A stretch of DNA of 64,000 bases from Glaciecola sp041380235 (lineage in GTDB: Bacteria; Pseudomonadota; Gammaproteobacteria; Enterobacterales; Alteromonadaceae): positions 1 to 64,000 of the forward strand of contig NZ_JBGIYY010000013.1 in assembly GCF_041380235.1 (NCBI RefSeq). The letters are read 5' to 3'. Shown here piece by piece: positions 9,103 to 18,179 of this stretch. The notes beneath the pieces are model-generated. The model saw nothing but the letters and a program-made list of their open reading frames with translations. It ran no database searches and was not told the origin of the DNA. A program made the translations under genes and the position numbers. Every line of letters begins with the position of its first letter. The first letter of the stretch is position 1.

Positions 9103-9664
9103 AATTTTTGCTCAATGGATAGCTGTGTTTATTATGCTTCCTTTCACGTTACTATTTTTTCTATTGGGTTTTGCAGCAGGAAAAGATGAGGCTATATCTA
9201 CATTAAGCCAGCTTTTGTCATTGCTACCCGGAAAAGTTGGCAGTTATTTGCGGGCGGGGTTTTACCGTTTTGCTTTAAAAAAATGTGATCCAAGTGCAGT
9301 CATTGGGTTTGGCACTATCTTTTCACAAGCTGATACTGAAATAGAATCTGGGGTTTATATTGGACCTCAATGTAATATTGGTCTGTGCTCTATTGGCACA
9401 GATACATTACTTGGCAGCGGCGTGCATATCATGAGTGGTAAGGGCCAACATAATTTTGATAATCCAAATGTCGCCATAAAAGACCAAGGTGGCGAATTTG
9501 AAAAAATTAGTATTGGTGACAACTGCTGGTTAGGAAATGGCTCATTAATAATGGCGAGCATAGAAAAAAGATGCGTTATAGCTGCTGGAGCGGTAGTGAC
9601 GAGTAAAACCGTTTCAAATACAATTGTAGGAGGTAACCCGGCAAAAAAAATTAAAGATATTTAG
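9086..9664 (+). CDS. Hexapeptide-repeat (left-handed beta-helix) acyltransferase
   Basis: The protein has 192 residues from the ATG at 9086, chosen because AGGAAAG lies just before it; a TTG at 9065 would add seven residues but has no clear ribosome site. The N-terminus holds a hydrophobic segment (about 5-30), unusual for a WcaF/NodL-type enzyme and suggesting membrane attachment. From about residue 65 hexapeptide rungs are visible (IGFGTIFSQADTEIESGVYI, IGDNCWLGNGSLI, VIAAGAVVT), ending in GGNPAKKIKDI, typical of O-acetyltransferases that use acetyl-CoA. It overlaps the upstream glycosyltransferase by 17 bases and ends five bases before a convergent gene. O-acetylation of the exopolysaccharide is the likely role. 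Confidence 0.82.
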   Translation: MKTALKIFAQWIAVFIMLPFTLLFFLLGFAAGKDEAISTLSQLLSLLPGKVGSYLRAGFYRFALKKCDPSAVIGFGTIFSQADTEIESGVYIGPQCNIGLCSIGTDTLLGSGVHIMSGKGQHNFDNPNVAIKDQGGEFEKISIGDNCWLGNGSLIMASIEKRCVIAAGAVVTSKTVSNTIVGGNPAKKIKDI

Positions 9665-9669
9665 GTTTT

Positions 9670-10842
9670 TTATCGCTTCGTAAAGTGACTTACAGCTTTG
9701 TTAACGTGTGCTTGCCAATCTAAATGGGCTAACACATGCGCTCGACCTCTAATTCCGGATGTTCTTAACAATCTTTGCTGAGCAATCAGCTCATTTAGTT
9801 GAATTGCAATATGATTGGCTTGTCGGCAATCAATTACCCATCCAGACTCACCAACCACCATCGTCTCTTTTGTCCCACCAGAATCACCCGCTATCACTGG
9901 CTTTCCGCATGCTTGAGCCTCTACCAGCACCATCCCAAATCCCTCAATATCGTTGTCGATGGTTCTATTGGGTAAAATAAATAAGTCACATTGTTGATAG
10001 CAAGCAATCATATCTGCATCTGATATTTCGCTGAGTAAGCTTACGCTCGCCTCCAAACCAAGCTCAGTGATTGAAGCTTGTAACTCGTCTTTGCATTCCC
10101 CGTTTCCTATTACTACATAAACTGCCTCAGGGTGCTTTTCCAAAATAAGAGGCATCGCCTCAATCATTTTGTCTTGCCCTTTACGCTGTTGCAAACGGCC
10201 CACGGTTATGATGACAAATTTATCTGTCCATCCCATTTTTTGTCTAAATACGGGGTCAGGCTCTGCCGGCACAAATTTTTGCGCATCTACGCCAGGATGC
10301 AAGATATGGAGTTTGTCGTCATTCGCATAATTCAAACGCTTAACAATGTCTGCGCTATTGTGACTATTACAAATAATATACTGTGCGCGTTTACAAACTT
10401 GCTTAACCATTAAATTGTGTTCACCGCTGGTCGCTGCGGTTTCAACATCTTCGCCGTGCACGTAACAAATGTAGGGCACTTTGCTCATCAAACTAAATAG
10501 CCATGCACTCACTCCCTCATGAATTACTCGGCCACAATGTATTTCATCAATATTGTGTAGTTTAACAAGGCGCCGCAAGTGCATTACGGTGCGGTAATAG
10601 AATTTCAGGCCAGACAAGCTCTTAAATCCCCACTGGGGGCAACTTAAGGGTATTCGTTCAATAAGCATAGGGGCATGACTATCAAATTCAGATGCATCAT
10701 CATGAAGATTAGTCACCACCACAATATTTTGGGCAGGCAATCGCGAATACAGCTCCCAAAACCACCTTCCGCTGCCTCCTGAAATTGGCGGGAAGTTTTC
10801 GGTTAACACCAGTATTCGTTTATTTAAACTATTAGCCTCCAT
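9670..10842 (-). CDS. Glycosyltransferase family 4
   Basis: The 390-residue GT-B protein has an N-terminal acceptor-side motif (LTENFPPISGGSGRWFWEL), a central YICYVHGEDVE segment and the donor-site EX7E motif in EGFGMVLVEAQACGKPVIAG. It is cytoplasmic and retaining by family. It is the last gene of the minus-strand core operon (initiating transferase, deacetylase, XrtA-EpsI, this GT), four bases after the XrtA stop, so it is part of the exosortase-associated polysaccharide pathway. The ATG at 10842 is the only reasonable start. The sugar donor is unknown. Confidence 0.87.
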   Translation of the reverse strand: MEANSLNKRILVLTENFPPISGGSGRWFWELYSRLPAQNIVVVTNLHDDASEFDSHAPMLIERIPLSCPQWGFKSLSGLKFYYRTVMHLRRLVKLHNIDEIHCGRVIHEGVSAWLFSLMSKVPYICYVHGEDVETAATSGEHNLMVKQVCKRAQYIICNSHNSADIVKRLNYANDDKLHILHPGVDAQKFVPAEPDPVFRQKMGWTDKFVIITVGRLQQRKGQDKMIEAMPLILEKHPEAVYVVIGNGECKDELQASITELGLEASVSLLSEISDADMIACYQQCDLFILPNRTIDNDIEGFGMVLVEAQACGKPVIAGDSGGTKETMVVGESGWVIDCRQANHIAIQLNELIAQQRLLRTSGIRGRAHVLAHLDWQAHVNKAVSHFTKR

Positions 10843-10846
10843 GCTA

Positions 10847-12388
10847 TTAATTGCCTAAAAACGATTCGGAAATATATGCTTCAACTAACTCTAAAGCCGG
10901 CATTGGGTCTACTTTCTGATTATCGTACTCTATAAACGAGACCGCCACTATTGCTCCCTGACTCTGTTGACCTTGAAGTGTTTGTATCACTTTTTGAAGT
11001 TTTGCTGTTTGACGTGAGGTCATCCATTTACCGTCAACCACATAAAAATAATAAATACTGCGCTTGATTCCAATCGACGATGTGACATTGTCTAACAGCA
11101 TCGGTTTGCCGTTTACAAGGGTGCGCTCGCGCTGTGTCAGCGTCCATCGGTCTTGTTGATACAGTCGATGTAAGGACGACACCAACTCACCTTCACCGCT
11201 GCCATCAAAGTTGGCATAAAATACGTCAAAGTTTTCACCATTGACTTGATAAGTTTGTTTAGACTGGACGGTAGAGCGATTAAAAATAGGTGTCCATTCT
11301 AAGCTAGGAAGTACGTTATCGGGTTCAGTTGCATTGAGCGCAAAGGTCGGATAAACATTTACAGCGGGGGCCAAATTACTCATACGATACGCTTGATATA
11401 AGCTAAGTACTACAAGAACCGCTAGTACTCCTATGGTCGCCTTAGAGACTTCTGGGAATGCACTTACTGCTGAAGATTCACTTTCATATGAAGCCGCATC
11501 TTCTTGGCTGTTAGCGTCGTCGGTTTGGCCTGCAGCTTTCGCTTTCAGGGATTTGTTCTCTCTCGAGCGAATCCATTCACCAATAGCCAGCAATAAAACA
11601 ATGACGAATGCAAAAAAGAACCAACCGTATATAAGATGATCAGCACCCACTGCATGCTCCATATCTGACCAATATCCCACCAAAATAATGCCATACACTC
11701 TCACCGCATTGGCTAAAATAGGGACGGCTACCGACAGCAGTACAAAGAAAACACGTCGGCGCATGGTTTTCAAATTCATATAGGCATATAGATTACCAAT
11801 TACGATTGATGCAATTAAAAAGCTAACGCCTGAACAGGCTTCTGCAACTAAAAACTTTCCTTGGGGGATTTCAATAAATAGGCCAGAACGAAATAGTGGA
11901 ATACCGCTTAACTGCAGCATATATACCGAAATATCAGCGGTAATTTCTTGTAAAAAAGGTACGAGTTCTTCGCCTACCGGAACCGCAAACAAAACGAATA
12001 AAAGCGGGAATTTTAGTTGCCACGCTACTTTATTACCGACAAAACACCAAAACAAAGTGGGCAACATGGCAAAGATAGCGACGTGCTGAAACAACTGAAT
12101 ATCGCCAGCAACCCCTAGTAAAAACAGTAGTAGTTGCCCAAACAAGAAGAATAACGCTAAATTTGAACTGCTCGCGCTCGCCCAGTCTATTTCTTTTCGG
12201 CGCTCCCAAATCAGATAAATACTTGCGGGGATAACTAGGGCACAATGGTTAAATATCTCATTACCAATCCAAATGACAGCTGCGCTGTAAAGCGCTTCAT
12301 ACACTAGTAAGGCCCATAAAACAGTGATGAGTATTGCGCTAACTAAAAATACCGGCCTTCTATTTACCTGAATGTTTGTATCTGTCAA
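10847..12388 (-). CDS. xrtA: Exosortase A fused to an EpsI domain
   Basis: This integral membrane protein combines an exosortase with a C-terminal EpsI (DUF3485) domain. Starting from TTG at 12388 it has 513 residues. The catalytic triad of exosortases is visible: Cys185 in ACSGVSFL, Arg230 in NAVRVYG and His251 in DHLIYGW, set among about eight transmembrane helices. After an extra helix near residue 325, the last 190 residues carry the EpsI-like periplasmic domain. Exosortases cut PEP-CTERM tails and are thought to attach the protein to the cell envelope during export. The TTG is preferred to an upstream GTG (12427) because AAGGA lies nine bases before it and its TTGA overlaps the deacetylase stop by four bases, like other joints in this locus. 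A candidate substrate lies at 61806. Confidence 0.92.
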   Translation of the reverse strand: MTDTNIQVNRRPVFLVSAILITVLWALLVYEALYSAAVIWIGNEIFNHCALVIPASIYLIWERRKEIDWASASSSNLALFFLFGQLLLFLLGVAGDIQLFQHVAIFAMLPTLFWCFVGNKVAWQLKFPLLFVLFAVPVGEELVPFLQEITADISVYMLQLSGIPLFRSGLFIEIPQGKFLVAEACSGVSFLIASIVIGNLYAYMNLKTMRRRVFFVLLSVAVPILANAVRVYGIILVGYWSDMEHAVGADHLIYGWFFFAFVIVLLLAIGEWIRSRENKSLKAKAAGQTDDANSQEDAASYESESSAVSAFPEVSKATIGVLAVLVVLSLYQAYRMSNLAPAVNVYPTFALNATEPDNVLPSLEWTPIFNRSTVQSKQTYQVNGENFDVFYANFDGSGEGELVSSLHRLYQQDRWTLTQRERTLVNGKPMLLDNVTSSIGIKRSIYYFYVVDGKWMTSRQTAKLQKVIQTLQGQQSQGAIVAVSFIEYDNQKVDPMPALELVEAYISESFLGN

Positions 12389-13242
12389 ACGATATGGTCC
12401 TTGTATACATCTGCCATGCTCGACCACTGATAGTCCTGCATCAGTTTGGTTAGCTTTTTCTCCATGACATGCAAATTCACATAGTGACGAAGTTTAGATT
12501 TAAACGGTGCATTTTGGACGCGTGGTTGTTCGCTGTCGATTTCCCACGGGTGGAAATAAAAGTTATAAGGCTGGTCGGTTTCTCTTAAATATCCATCGAT
12601 ACGTCTTTTTGATAACCAATATGGATATAACCTGAAGTAGCCACCACCACCAATGCCTTTATTACCCGATTTTTGTGCAATGGTAGGCACTGGAATTTCT
12701 ATAATGCCTTCTTTTCGTTTGTGCACAAACCTTGGCCAATCTGGCACACCATACAAATCATGTTCGATGGGATAGGTGCTAGAAGAATATTTAAAGCCTA
12801 AATCGACCAAAATATCAAATACCCATTGGTTGTCTTTGTTAATCGAAAAACTAGGCGCACGGTAGCCGATGATGGGCTGACCCGATGTTTGTTCTAATAT
12901 GTCTTTACTTTCTAATACATCTTGACGCACTTCGCTTTCAGTCATCATGGTATTGCGACGGTGATTAGTGCCATGGCTAGCCAGTTCGTGTCCTTCATCG
13001 ACAATACGCTTGATAACGTCGGGGCAATGTTTAGCAACCCAGCCTAAGGTAAAAAATGTCGCTTTGACGTTATTTTCGTTGAACAGGTCGATAAGCCTGT
13101 GCGTATTATCTCCAACTCTTGGAGTGATACTCGACCAATCATCGGGTGTAATAACTGACTCGAAAGCAGAGACGTGAAAGTAATCCTCAACGTCAACTGT
13201 CATGGCGTGAACACGCTGGCTCATTTGTTTAGCTTTACTCAC
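12385..13242 (-). CDS. XrtA-locus polysaccharide deacetylase (TIGR03006 type)
   Basis: The 285-residue protein is a carbohydrate esterase 4 (NodB) domain. The first motif is TVDVEDYFHVSAFE (Asp17, Asp20), the metal-binding motif is SHGTNHR (His90, His94), and GYRAPSFSI gives the third motif. The N-terminal DVEDYFHV form is characteristic of the deacetylase family found in PEP-CTERM/XrtA loci. It probably removes N-acetyl groups from amino sugars of the exopolysaccharide. No signal peptide is seen. The start is GTG at 13242 with AAGGAAG six bases ahead, two bases after the upstream gene. It is translationally coupled to xrtA. Confidence 0.9.
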   Translation of the reverse strand: MSKAKQMSQRVHAMTVDVEDYFHVSAFESVITPDDWSSITPRVGDNTHRLIDLFNENNVKATFFTLGWVAKHCPDVIKRIVDEGHELASHGTNHRRNTMMTESEVRQDVLESKDILEQTSGQPIIGYRAPSFSINKDNQWVFDILVDLGFKYSSSTYPIEHDLYGVPDWPRFVHKRKEGIIEIPVPTIAQKSGNKGIGGGGYFRLYPYWLSKRRIDGYLRETDQPYNFYFHPWEIDSEQPRVQNAPFKSKLRHYVNLHVMEKKLTKLMQDYQWSSMADVYKDHIV

Positions 13243-13244
13243 TA

Positions 13245-14654
13245 TTATCTTCCTTTACCAAACAAAATGATTTCTACAGTTCTTATCAAAATCAATAAAT
13301 CTAGCAATAAGCTCTGGTGCTTTACGTAATATAAGTCGAATTTAAGTTTTTCAAGAGAATCGTTTACGCTTGCCCCGTAAGGGTAGTTTAATTGCGCCCA
13401 CCCTGCTAAACCAGGCTTAACGTTATGGCGTTGCGCGTAATATGGTACTTCTTTAATCAACTGCTCAACAAACTCTGGGCGCTCTGGGCGCGGGCCGATA
13501 AATGACATATCACCGCAAATCACGTTAATTAGCTGTGGGAGCTCGTCGATTCGGTATTTGCGGATAAATGCACCAATAGATGTAACGCGATTATCGTCTT
13601 TGTTTGCCCACTGTGCGCCGTCTTTTTCAGCGTCGGGGCGCATGCTTCGAAACTTTAAGATATTAAATGGTTTATCGTTTAAGCCAACGCGCTCTTGCTT
13701 GTAAAACACAGAGGCTCCTGTTCGGCGACCATCATCAATATAAATTATCAACGCTGTGATCAACATAATAGGCCAGGTAAAGAACAGCAAGATAGCCGCC
13801 AAGGTTACATTAATCCAGTAGTCTACAAGCTCTCTGAAATAGTTTTGCGATTGAAAGCCATTTGAATAAATCACCCAGCTTGGATACATTAAATCAACCA
13901 CAATTTGGCCAGTCTCCCGCTCCATAAAATCGAGCAGGTCAGATACTTTAATGCCTTTGAGTCGGGCATCAAACAATAGTTTGATGGGCAGCGTGCCGCG
14001 ACGTTGGTCGCAGGCAACAACAATTTCGGCCACTTCATTTTCGATAAGAAACTCTGTCAGATCACTTTCTAAGTCAATATCGATACGCTTTTCGTTTTTA
14101 ATGCCTTCTTGTTTGTCGTCACCCGCAACAGGAATAAAACCCACAAGATCAAAATCAGCGCGATCCACATCTCTCCTCATACGCTTTTCGATAACAGAGG
14201 CTCTTACACCTGCGCCCAGCACTAGAAGCTTAGGGCGACTGTAAAAGGTGTCGGTGTTGTGAATAAAGTAGCGAAAGATAACGAGCGCTAAAATAATTAA
14301 GGGAACAGCGGTAGGTGCATACAAAGAATTTGTTGAAAATTGGGTGAATATAACGTTAGAAATAATCGTAACAGCAAAGAAACTTAAGATAACGCTTACG
14401 AATATTCGTCTAATAATACCCCTAAACGGTTCTCTTAGTCTCGGTTCGTACAAGCCGACCGATAAATTTATGACGACCACCGCGACGGTAAAAATCGCCA
14501 CATTAAATATTGTGGAAAATGTATGCACTGAGTAAATAATGTCTAACCATTTTAAACCAAGCGCCGCAAAATAGGCGACGTAGGCAATAATGGCTGCTTC
14601 ACATATTACGAGTTTTGCCGAACGCCGACTGGGTGACTGTTTAGCTGAAGCCAT
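13245..14654 (-). CDS. XrtA-system polyprenyl glycosylphosphotransferase (initiating sugar transferase, EpsB_2 / TIGR03013 type)
   Basis: The 469-residue protein has four N-terminal transmembrane helices, a CoA-binding-like Rossmann region (LLVLGAGVRASVIEKRM), a fifth hydrophobic segment near 275-300 and a C-terminal bacterial sugar transferase domain. That domain shows the signatures KFRSMRPDAEKDG, IDELPQLINVICGDMSFIG, GPRPERPEF and VKPGLAGWAQLNYPYGAS. It transfers a hexose-1-phosphate to undecaprenyl phosphate on the inner membrane and so starts assembly of the repeat unit. It is the first gene of the minus-strand core operon and lies divergent to the export lipoprotein across 244 bases. 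Confidence 0.92.
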   Translation of the reverse strand: MASAKQSPSRRSAKLVICEAAIIAYVAYFAALGLKWLDIIYSVHTFSTIFNVAIFTVAVVVINLSVGLYEPRLREPFRGIIRRIFVSVILSFFAVTIISNVIFTQFSTNSLYAPTAVPLIILALVIFRYFIHNTDTFYSRPKLLVLGAGVRASVIEKRMRRDVDRADFDLVGFIPVAGDDKQEGIKNEKRIDIDLESDLTEFLIENEVAEIVVACDQRRGTLPIKLLFDARLKGIKVSDLLDFMERETGQIVVDLMYPSWVIYSNGFQSQNYFRELVDYWINVTLAAILLFFTWPIMLITALIIYIDDGRRTGASVFYKQERVGLNDKPFNILKFRSMRPDAEKDGAQWANKDDNRVTSIGAFIRKYRIDELPQLINVICGDMSFIGPRPERPEFVEQLIKEVPYYAQRHNVKPGLAGWAQLNYPYGASVNDSLEKLKFDLYYVKHQSLLLDLLILIRTVEIILFGKGR

Positions 14655-14792
14655 ATATTTTTAATATTCCTTTATAAATCATAACCGCTTAATTAAAAGG
14701 TTGCGCGTGCAGTTTAGCGGCATTACATTAGGATTGCATGCATTATAGACAAATGAGCAAGATGGTAAATACTCAATTTCAGTACGTAAGTA

Positions 14793-14821
14793 GTGAAATT
14801 CATCTTCAATTAGTGCATAAT
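14793..14821 (+). promoter_or_regulatory. Possible sigma-70 promoter for the polysaccharide export operon
   Basis: GTGAAA at 14793-14798 and CATAAT at 14816-14821 are separated by 17 bases, a fair match to -35 and -10 elements. Transcription would begin near 14828, giving a leader of about 70 bases before the ATG at 14899. Assigned by eye only. Confidence 0.35.
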
Positions 14822-14851
14822 TTTAAAGTTAATATCGAAAAACAACAAAGG

Positions 14852-14874
14852 TTGTGTGCTTGCGCGCAACACAA
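14852..14874 (+). repeat. Hairpin in the leader of the export operon
   Basis: TTGTGTGC (14852-14859) pairs with GCAACACAA (14866-14874) with one bulged base and a six-base loop. It ends 24 bases before the start codon at 14899, just ahead of the ribosome site AAGGAAAA. It could affect translation or RNA stability, or be a protein binding site on DNA. Confidence 0.4.
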
Positions 14875-14898
14875 AGCGTAGACATTAAGGAAAATAAC

Positions 14899-15534
14899 AT
14901 GAAATACTCGTCACAATTTTTCATCGCTTTAAGCGTGCTGTTTGGCGCTTTGCTGGTAAGCGGATGCTCAAGCAACAGCGATCTCCCCAGCGCAACCTCC
15001 CGAGCCTCATTAACGACCGACGTTAACGACTACAATTATTTAATAGGCCCTGGTGATCAACTTTCGATATTTGTTTGGCGCAACCCTGAAATTTCTGGTT
15101 CGTTTAGAGTACGACCGGACGGCAAAGTCACTACCTCTCTGGTTGAAGACGTCGAAGTAGCCGGGCGCACACCAACCATGCTCGCCCGCCAGTTAGAAGA
15201 ACAATTATCGACATATATTAACAATCCGCGTGTAACAGTTTCGGTCTCAGGTTTTGTCGGTCCGTTTAGTGAGCAAGTCAGAGTAATTGGCGAAGCAACC
15301 AATCCGAGAGCCATTAATTATACCCAACACATGACATTGCTTGACCTAATGATAGAAGTCGGCGGCCTAACCGAGTTTGCGAATGGCAATAACGCAAAAC
15401 TGGTCAGAGTGGTTGATGGAAAACATCGCACTTTCGAAATCGCCATTGATGATTTAATTACAGATGGAGATATTTCAAAAAATGTCGATATATTACCTGG
15501 TGACGTGGTCATTATTCCTGAAGCCTGGTTTTAA
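14899..15534 (+). CDS. XrtA-system polysaccharide export lipoprotein (Wza-like, TIGR03027 type)
   Basis: From the ATG at 14899 the protein has 211 residues; AAGGAAAA sits just upstream, and an earlier in-frame ATG at 14854 is rejected because it precedes the signal peptide with an unlikely polar extension. The signal peptide ends in a lipobox (LLVSGC). The mature part starts with YLIGPGDQLSIFVWRNPEI, the poly-saccharide export (PES) motif, followed by SLBB-type repeats (FVGPFSEQVRVIGEATNPRA). It should form the outer-membrane or periplasmic channel for the exopolysaccharide, working with the chain-length protein encoded 16 bases downstream. It is much shorter than Wza, as is usual for the PEP-CTERM-associated version. 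Confidence 0.92.
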   Translation: MKYSSQFFIALSVLFGALLVSGCSSNSDLPSATSRASLTTDVNDYNYLIGPGDQLSIFVWRNPEISGSFRVRPDGKVTTSLVEDVEVAGRTPTMLARQLEEQLSTYINNPRVTVSVSGFVGPFSEQVRVIGEATNPRAINYTQHMTLLDLMIEVGGLTEFANGNNAKLVRVVDGKHRTFEIAIDDLITDGDISKNVDILPGDVVIIPEAWF

Positions 15535-15550
15535 ACAACTGAGAATTTAA

Positions 15551-17125
15551 ATGCAAGATTTACAACAAACAATCCAGCTCGTGCTGGATTATATCCGAGG
15601 GATTTGGATACGTAAGCGGTATCTTATTATTAGTTCTTGGCTTATTTGCCCGATTGGTTTTGCCTATGTGGCAAATCTTCCCGATGTATACGAATCTCGA
15701 GCTCAAGTCTTTGTTGACACGCGCTCGATGCTTGCGCCATTGCTGGTTGGTATTTCGATATATACCAATCCTGAGCAAGAAGTGCAGATGATGGCAAAAA
15801 CGCTGTTGAGTCGCACCAATGTTGAAGAAATTGCTCGCGAGTCTGACTTAGACATCACGGTGACAACCGATGCGCAGTACGAAGAATTAATAGCGGGTTT
15901 AACAAGTTCCATCAAACTTCGTTCGACTGGCAGAGATAACATTTTCACTATTTCTTATGCCGCAAGACGTCCAGAACTTGCTCGTACGGTGGTTCAAGAA
16001 ACACTTGACCTGTTTGTTGAAGGCTCGCTAGGCAATAATCGCCGAGATTCAGACACAGCAACTAGATTTTTGGATGAGCAGATTGCTGAGTACGAATCGC
16101 GTTTGTCAGAAGCGGAGCAACAACGTGCTGATTTTCAGCGAGAACACGCTGCGATATTGCCATTGCAAGGAACTTTTCATAGCAATCTGCAAAGCATGAA
16201 CGAGCAACTTGGTCAAACGCGCTTAGCGATAAGAGAGGCGCAGCAGCAAGCCAATTCTTTGAAAGCTCGTTTAACTAGTCAACGAACCTCTTCTGATAGT
16301 TTTTCAGTTAGAGACAATGAGAATGCGCCTGTCATCACTACACGCTACGACGCCCGAATTAGGGGGCTTGAAGAGAAACTAGACGAACTGCAACTTCGAT
16401 TTACTGATAAGCATCCAGACGTCATTGAGACTGGCACCTTATTGGCATCTTTACAAGAATCTCGTGACAAAGAAATACAAGCGTTCTTGAACCAAGAAGA
16501 CACTGGTGAGGTACAGCTTAATCCGCTGAATCAAGAGATCACACTTGAAATAAGTAAACTCGAAGGTCAAGTCGCATCGTTACGCGTGCGTGAGGCGGAT
16601 TTCGTCAGCAAAATAGGTGATTTGCAAAACAAGATTGACCTTGTTCCTCAAATTGAAGCCGAAGGCATGTCGAAAAACAGAAACTACGACATCGTAAAGC
16701 AAAAGTACGAAGAACTGCTGGCACGAAAAGAATCGGCTGATATTACCAAACGAGCTGAAGTGTCATCTGAAGACTTACAGTTTAGAATTATTCAACCGCC
16801 ATTAGCGCCCCCTAGCCCAACAGGCCCAAATAGGTTTGTTTTTTATACGGGAATTCTTATTGCTGGATTTGGTGCTGGGATTGCTATTGCATTTATACTA
16901 AGTCAAGTCACCCCAGTGCTAGTGCGCGGCCAGCAGCTAACTACTATGACGGGCTTCCCGATATTAGGCGCGGTTACCCACTTGCAGCTAGATGCTATTA
17001 AAAAGCGTAACCGGATCAGAATGTTAGTGTTTATAGCATCAAGTGGTGCAATTTTATTTATGTATAGTGTTTTAGTGGTGGCCGACATCATGAATATTAA
17101 TGTACTAAGTAAGGTGATGTCATGA
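15551..17125 (+). CDS. XrtA-system polysaccharide chain-length determinant (Wzz type, TIGR03007)
   Basis: The 524-residue protein has an N-terminal transmembrane segment near residues 24-45, followed by a Wzz domain (YESRAQVFVDTRSMLAPL), a long periplasmic coiled-coil region (about 170-400, rich in Glu, Gln and Leu), and a proline-rich motif LAPPSPTGPNR before the C-terminal transmembrane segment at about 430-455. An extra hydrophobic stretch ends the protein. It controls polymer length and couples the inner-membrane machinery to the export lipoprotein. Its stop overlaps the start of the tyrosine autokinase gene by four bases, so the two are made in ratio, as expected for a split Wzc. Confidence 0.92.
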   Translation: MQDLQQTIQLVLDYIRGIWIRKRYLIISSWLICPIGFAYVANLPDVYESRAQVFVDTRSMLAPLLVGISIYTNPEQEVQMMAKTLLSRTNVEEIARESDLDITVTTDAQYEELIAGLTSSIKLRSTGRDNIFTISYAARRPELARTVVQETLDLFVEGSLGNNRRDSDTATRFLDEQIAEYESRLSEAEQQRADFQREHAAILPLQGTFHSNLQSMNEQLGQTRLAIREAQQQANSLKARLTSQRTSSDSFSVRDNENAPVITTRYDARIRGLEEKLDELQLRFTDKHPDVIETGTLLASLQESRDKEIQAFLNQEDTGEVQLNPLNQEITLEISKLEGQVASLRVREADFVSKIGDLQNKIDLVPQIEAEGMSKNRNYDIVKQKYEELLARKESADITKRAEVSSEDLQFRIIQPPLAPPSPTGPNRFVFYTGILIAGFGAGIAIAFILSQVTPVLVRGQQLTTMTGFPILGAVTHLQLDAIKKRNRIRMLVFIASSGAILFMYSVLVVADIMNINVLSKVMS

Positions 17126-18153
17126 AGAGCACAATAGAAAAAGCCTTACAGCGACAAAAAGAAGCTGAGGCTGCAAAATTAGCCGACGCCGAAGTTAAAA
17201 AGCATACCAGTACAACTGATGAAGGTGCGGAAATCCCTGATGATGCGGGACATAACTCATTAGAAAGAGCTACTGAGAAGAAGAAAAATGACGAGGTCGT
17301 ATCAGCCGGAGCAGATAAACAACATAAAATTACGGATGAACCAATAGAAATCCTGGCCTCCTCTACAGAAGTCCCTAGTTCTGTAAAAAGTGACGCCGAA
17401 GACGACCCTGCAAGATATATCGAAATCGATTTAGAGAGACTCGAAAAGTTAGGTTTTGTAACATTAACTAACGCTCGCAGGCAAATTAACGAAGAATATC
17501 GTGAAATTAAGCGTAAGTTAATTCAAAATGCTTTTGGTCCATTGTCTAAAACTCTTCCTAACGCTAATATAATTATGGTTAGCAGTGCGAGGCCATCTGA
17601 AGGTAAAACATTCAGTGCAGTGAACCTGGCTCTTAGTATCGCCGCCGAACAAGACAAAACAGTTTTACTAGTTGACGCCGATGTTCTAAAGCCAAATGTA
17701 CTCAGAACTTTGGATGTTGACGCAAGACAAGGACTAATGGATTACCTATTGGGAGAGACTGATAATATAAGTAATGTCATTTATCGAACAAATGTACCAA
17801 AACTGCGCATCATCCCTGCTGGTAGCTCGCATCACCTATCCACAGAGTTGTTAGCCAGCGGCATAATGAACGAGACCGTTAACGAGTTTTCTACCCGCTA
17901 TAAAGACCGTGTAGTTATTATCGATACACCTCCCATTATCGGCATTAATGAATCGGCAATTCTTGCTAGCTTTGCCGGACAAGCAGTAATAGTGGTTGAA
18001 GAAGGTAAATCTAAGCTTCATGATATACAACAGTCGGTCGAAAGATTAAATCCTGATATGGCTATTGGCTTTTTGGTTAATAAGTCGATCGCAAACTCAG
18101 AAACGGGTGGTTATTATGGTTATAGCTACTATGGTTCAGAAAGAGATGATTAG
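17122..18153 (+). CDS. XrtA-associated tyrosine autokinase (BY-kinase, TIGR03018)
   Basis: The 343-residue protein has a charged, low-complexity N-terminal 95 residues and then a BY-kinase domain: Walker A at SARPSEGKTF (155-164), Walker A' at VLLVDADVLKP (181-191) and Walker B at VVIIDTPP. The C-terminus holds a tyrosine cluster (GGYYGYSYYG), the expected autophosphorylation site. It acts in the cytoplasm on the chain-length protein encoded just upstream, with cycles of phosphorylation controlling polymer assembly. Start and upstream stop overlap by four bases. Confidence 0.92.
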   Translation: MKSTIEKALQRQKEAEAAKLADAEVKKHTSTTDEGAEIPDDAGHNSLERATEKKKNDEVVSAGADKQHKITDEPIEILASSTEVPSSVKSDAEDDPARYIEIDLERLEKLGFVTLTNARRQINEEYREIKRKLIQNAFGPLSKTLPNANIIMVSSARPSEGKTFSAVNLALSIAAEQDKTVLLVDADVLKPNVLRTLDVDARQGLMDYLLGETDNISNVIYRTNVPKLRIIPAGSSHHLSTELLASGIMNETVNEFSTRYKDRVVIIDTPPIIGINESAILASFAGQAVIVVEEGKSKLHDIQQSVERLNPDMAIGFLVNKSIANSETGGYYGYSYYGSERDD

Positions 18154-18179
18154 GTAATGAAGCAGCCAAGGAAATCGGC

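Noticed and set aside
12385..12427. GTG at 12427 as the xrtA start
   Set aside because: It gives a 43-base overlap and no ribosome site; TTG 12388 has AAGGA at good spacing and a four-base overlap like its neighbours.
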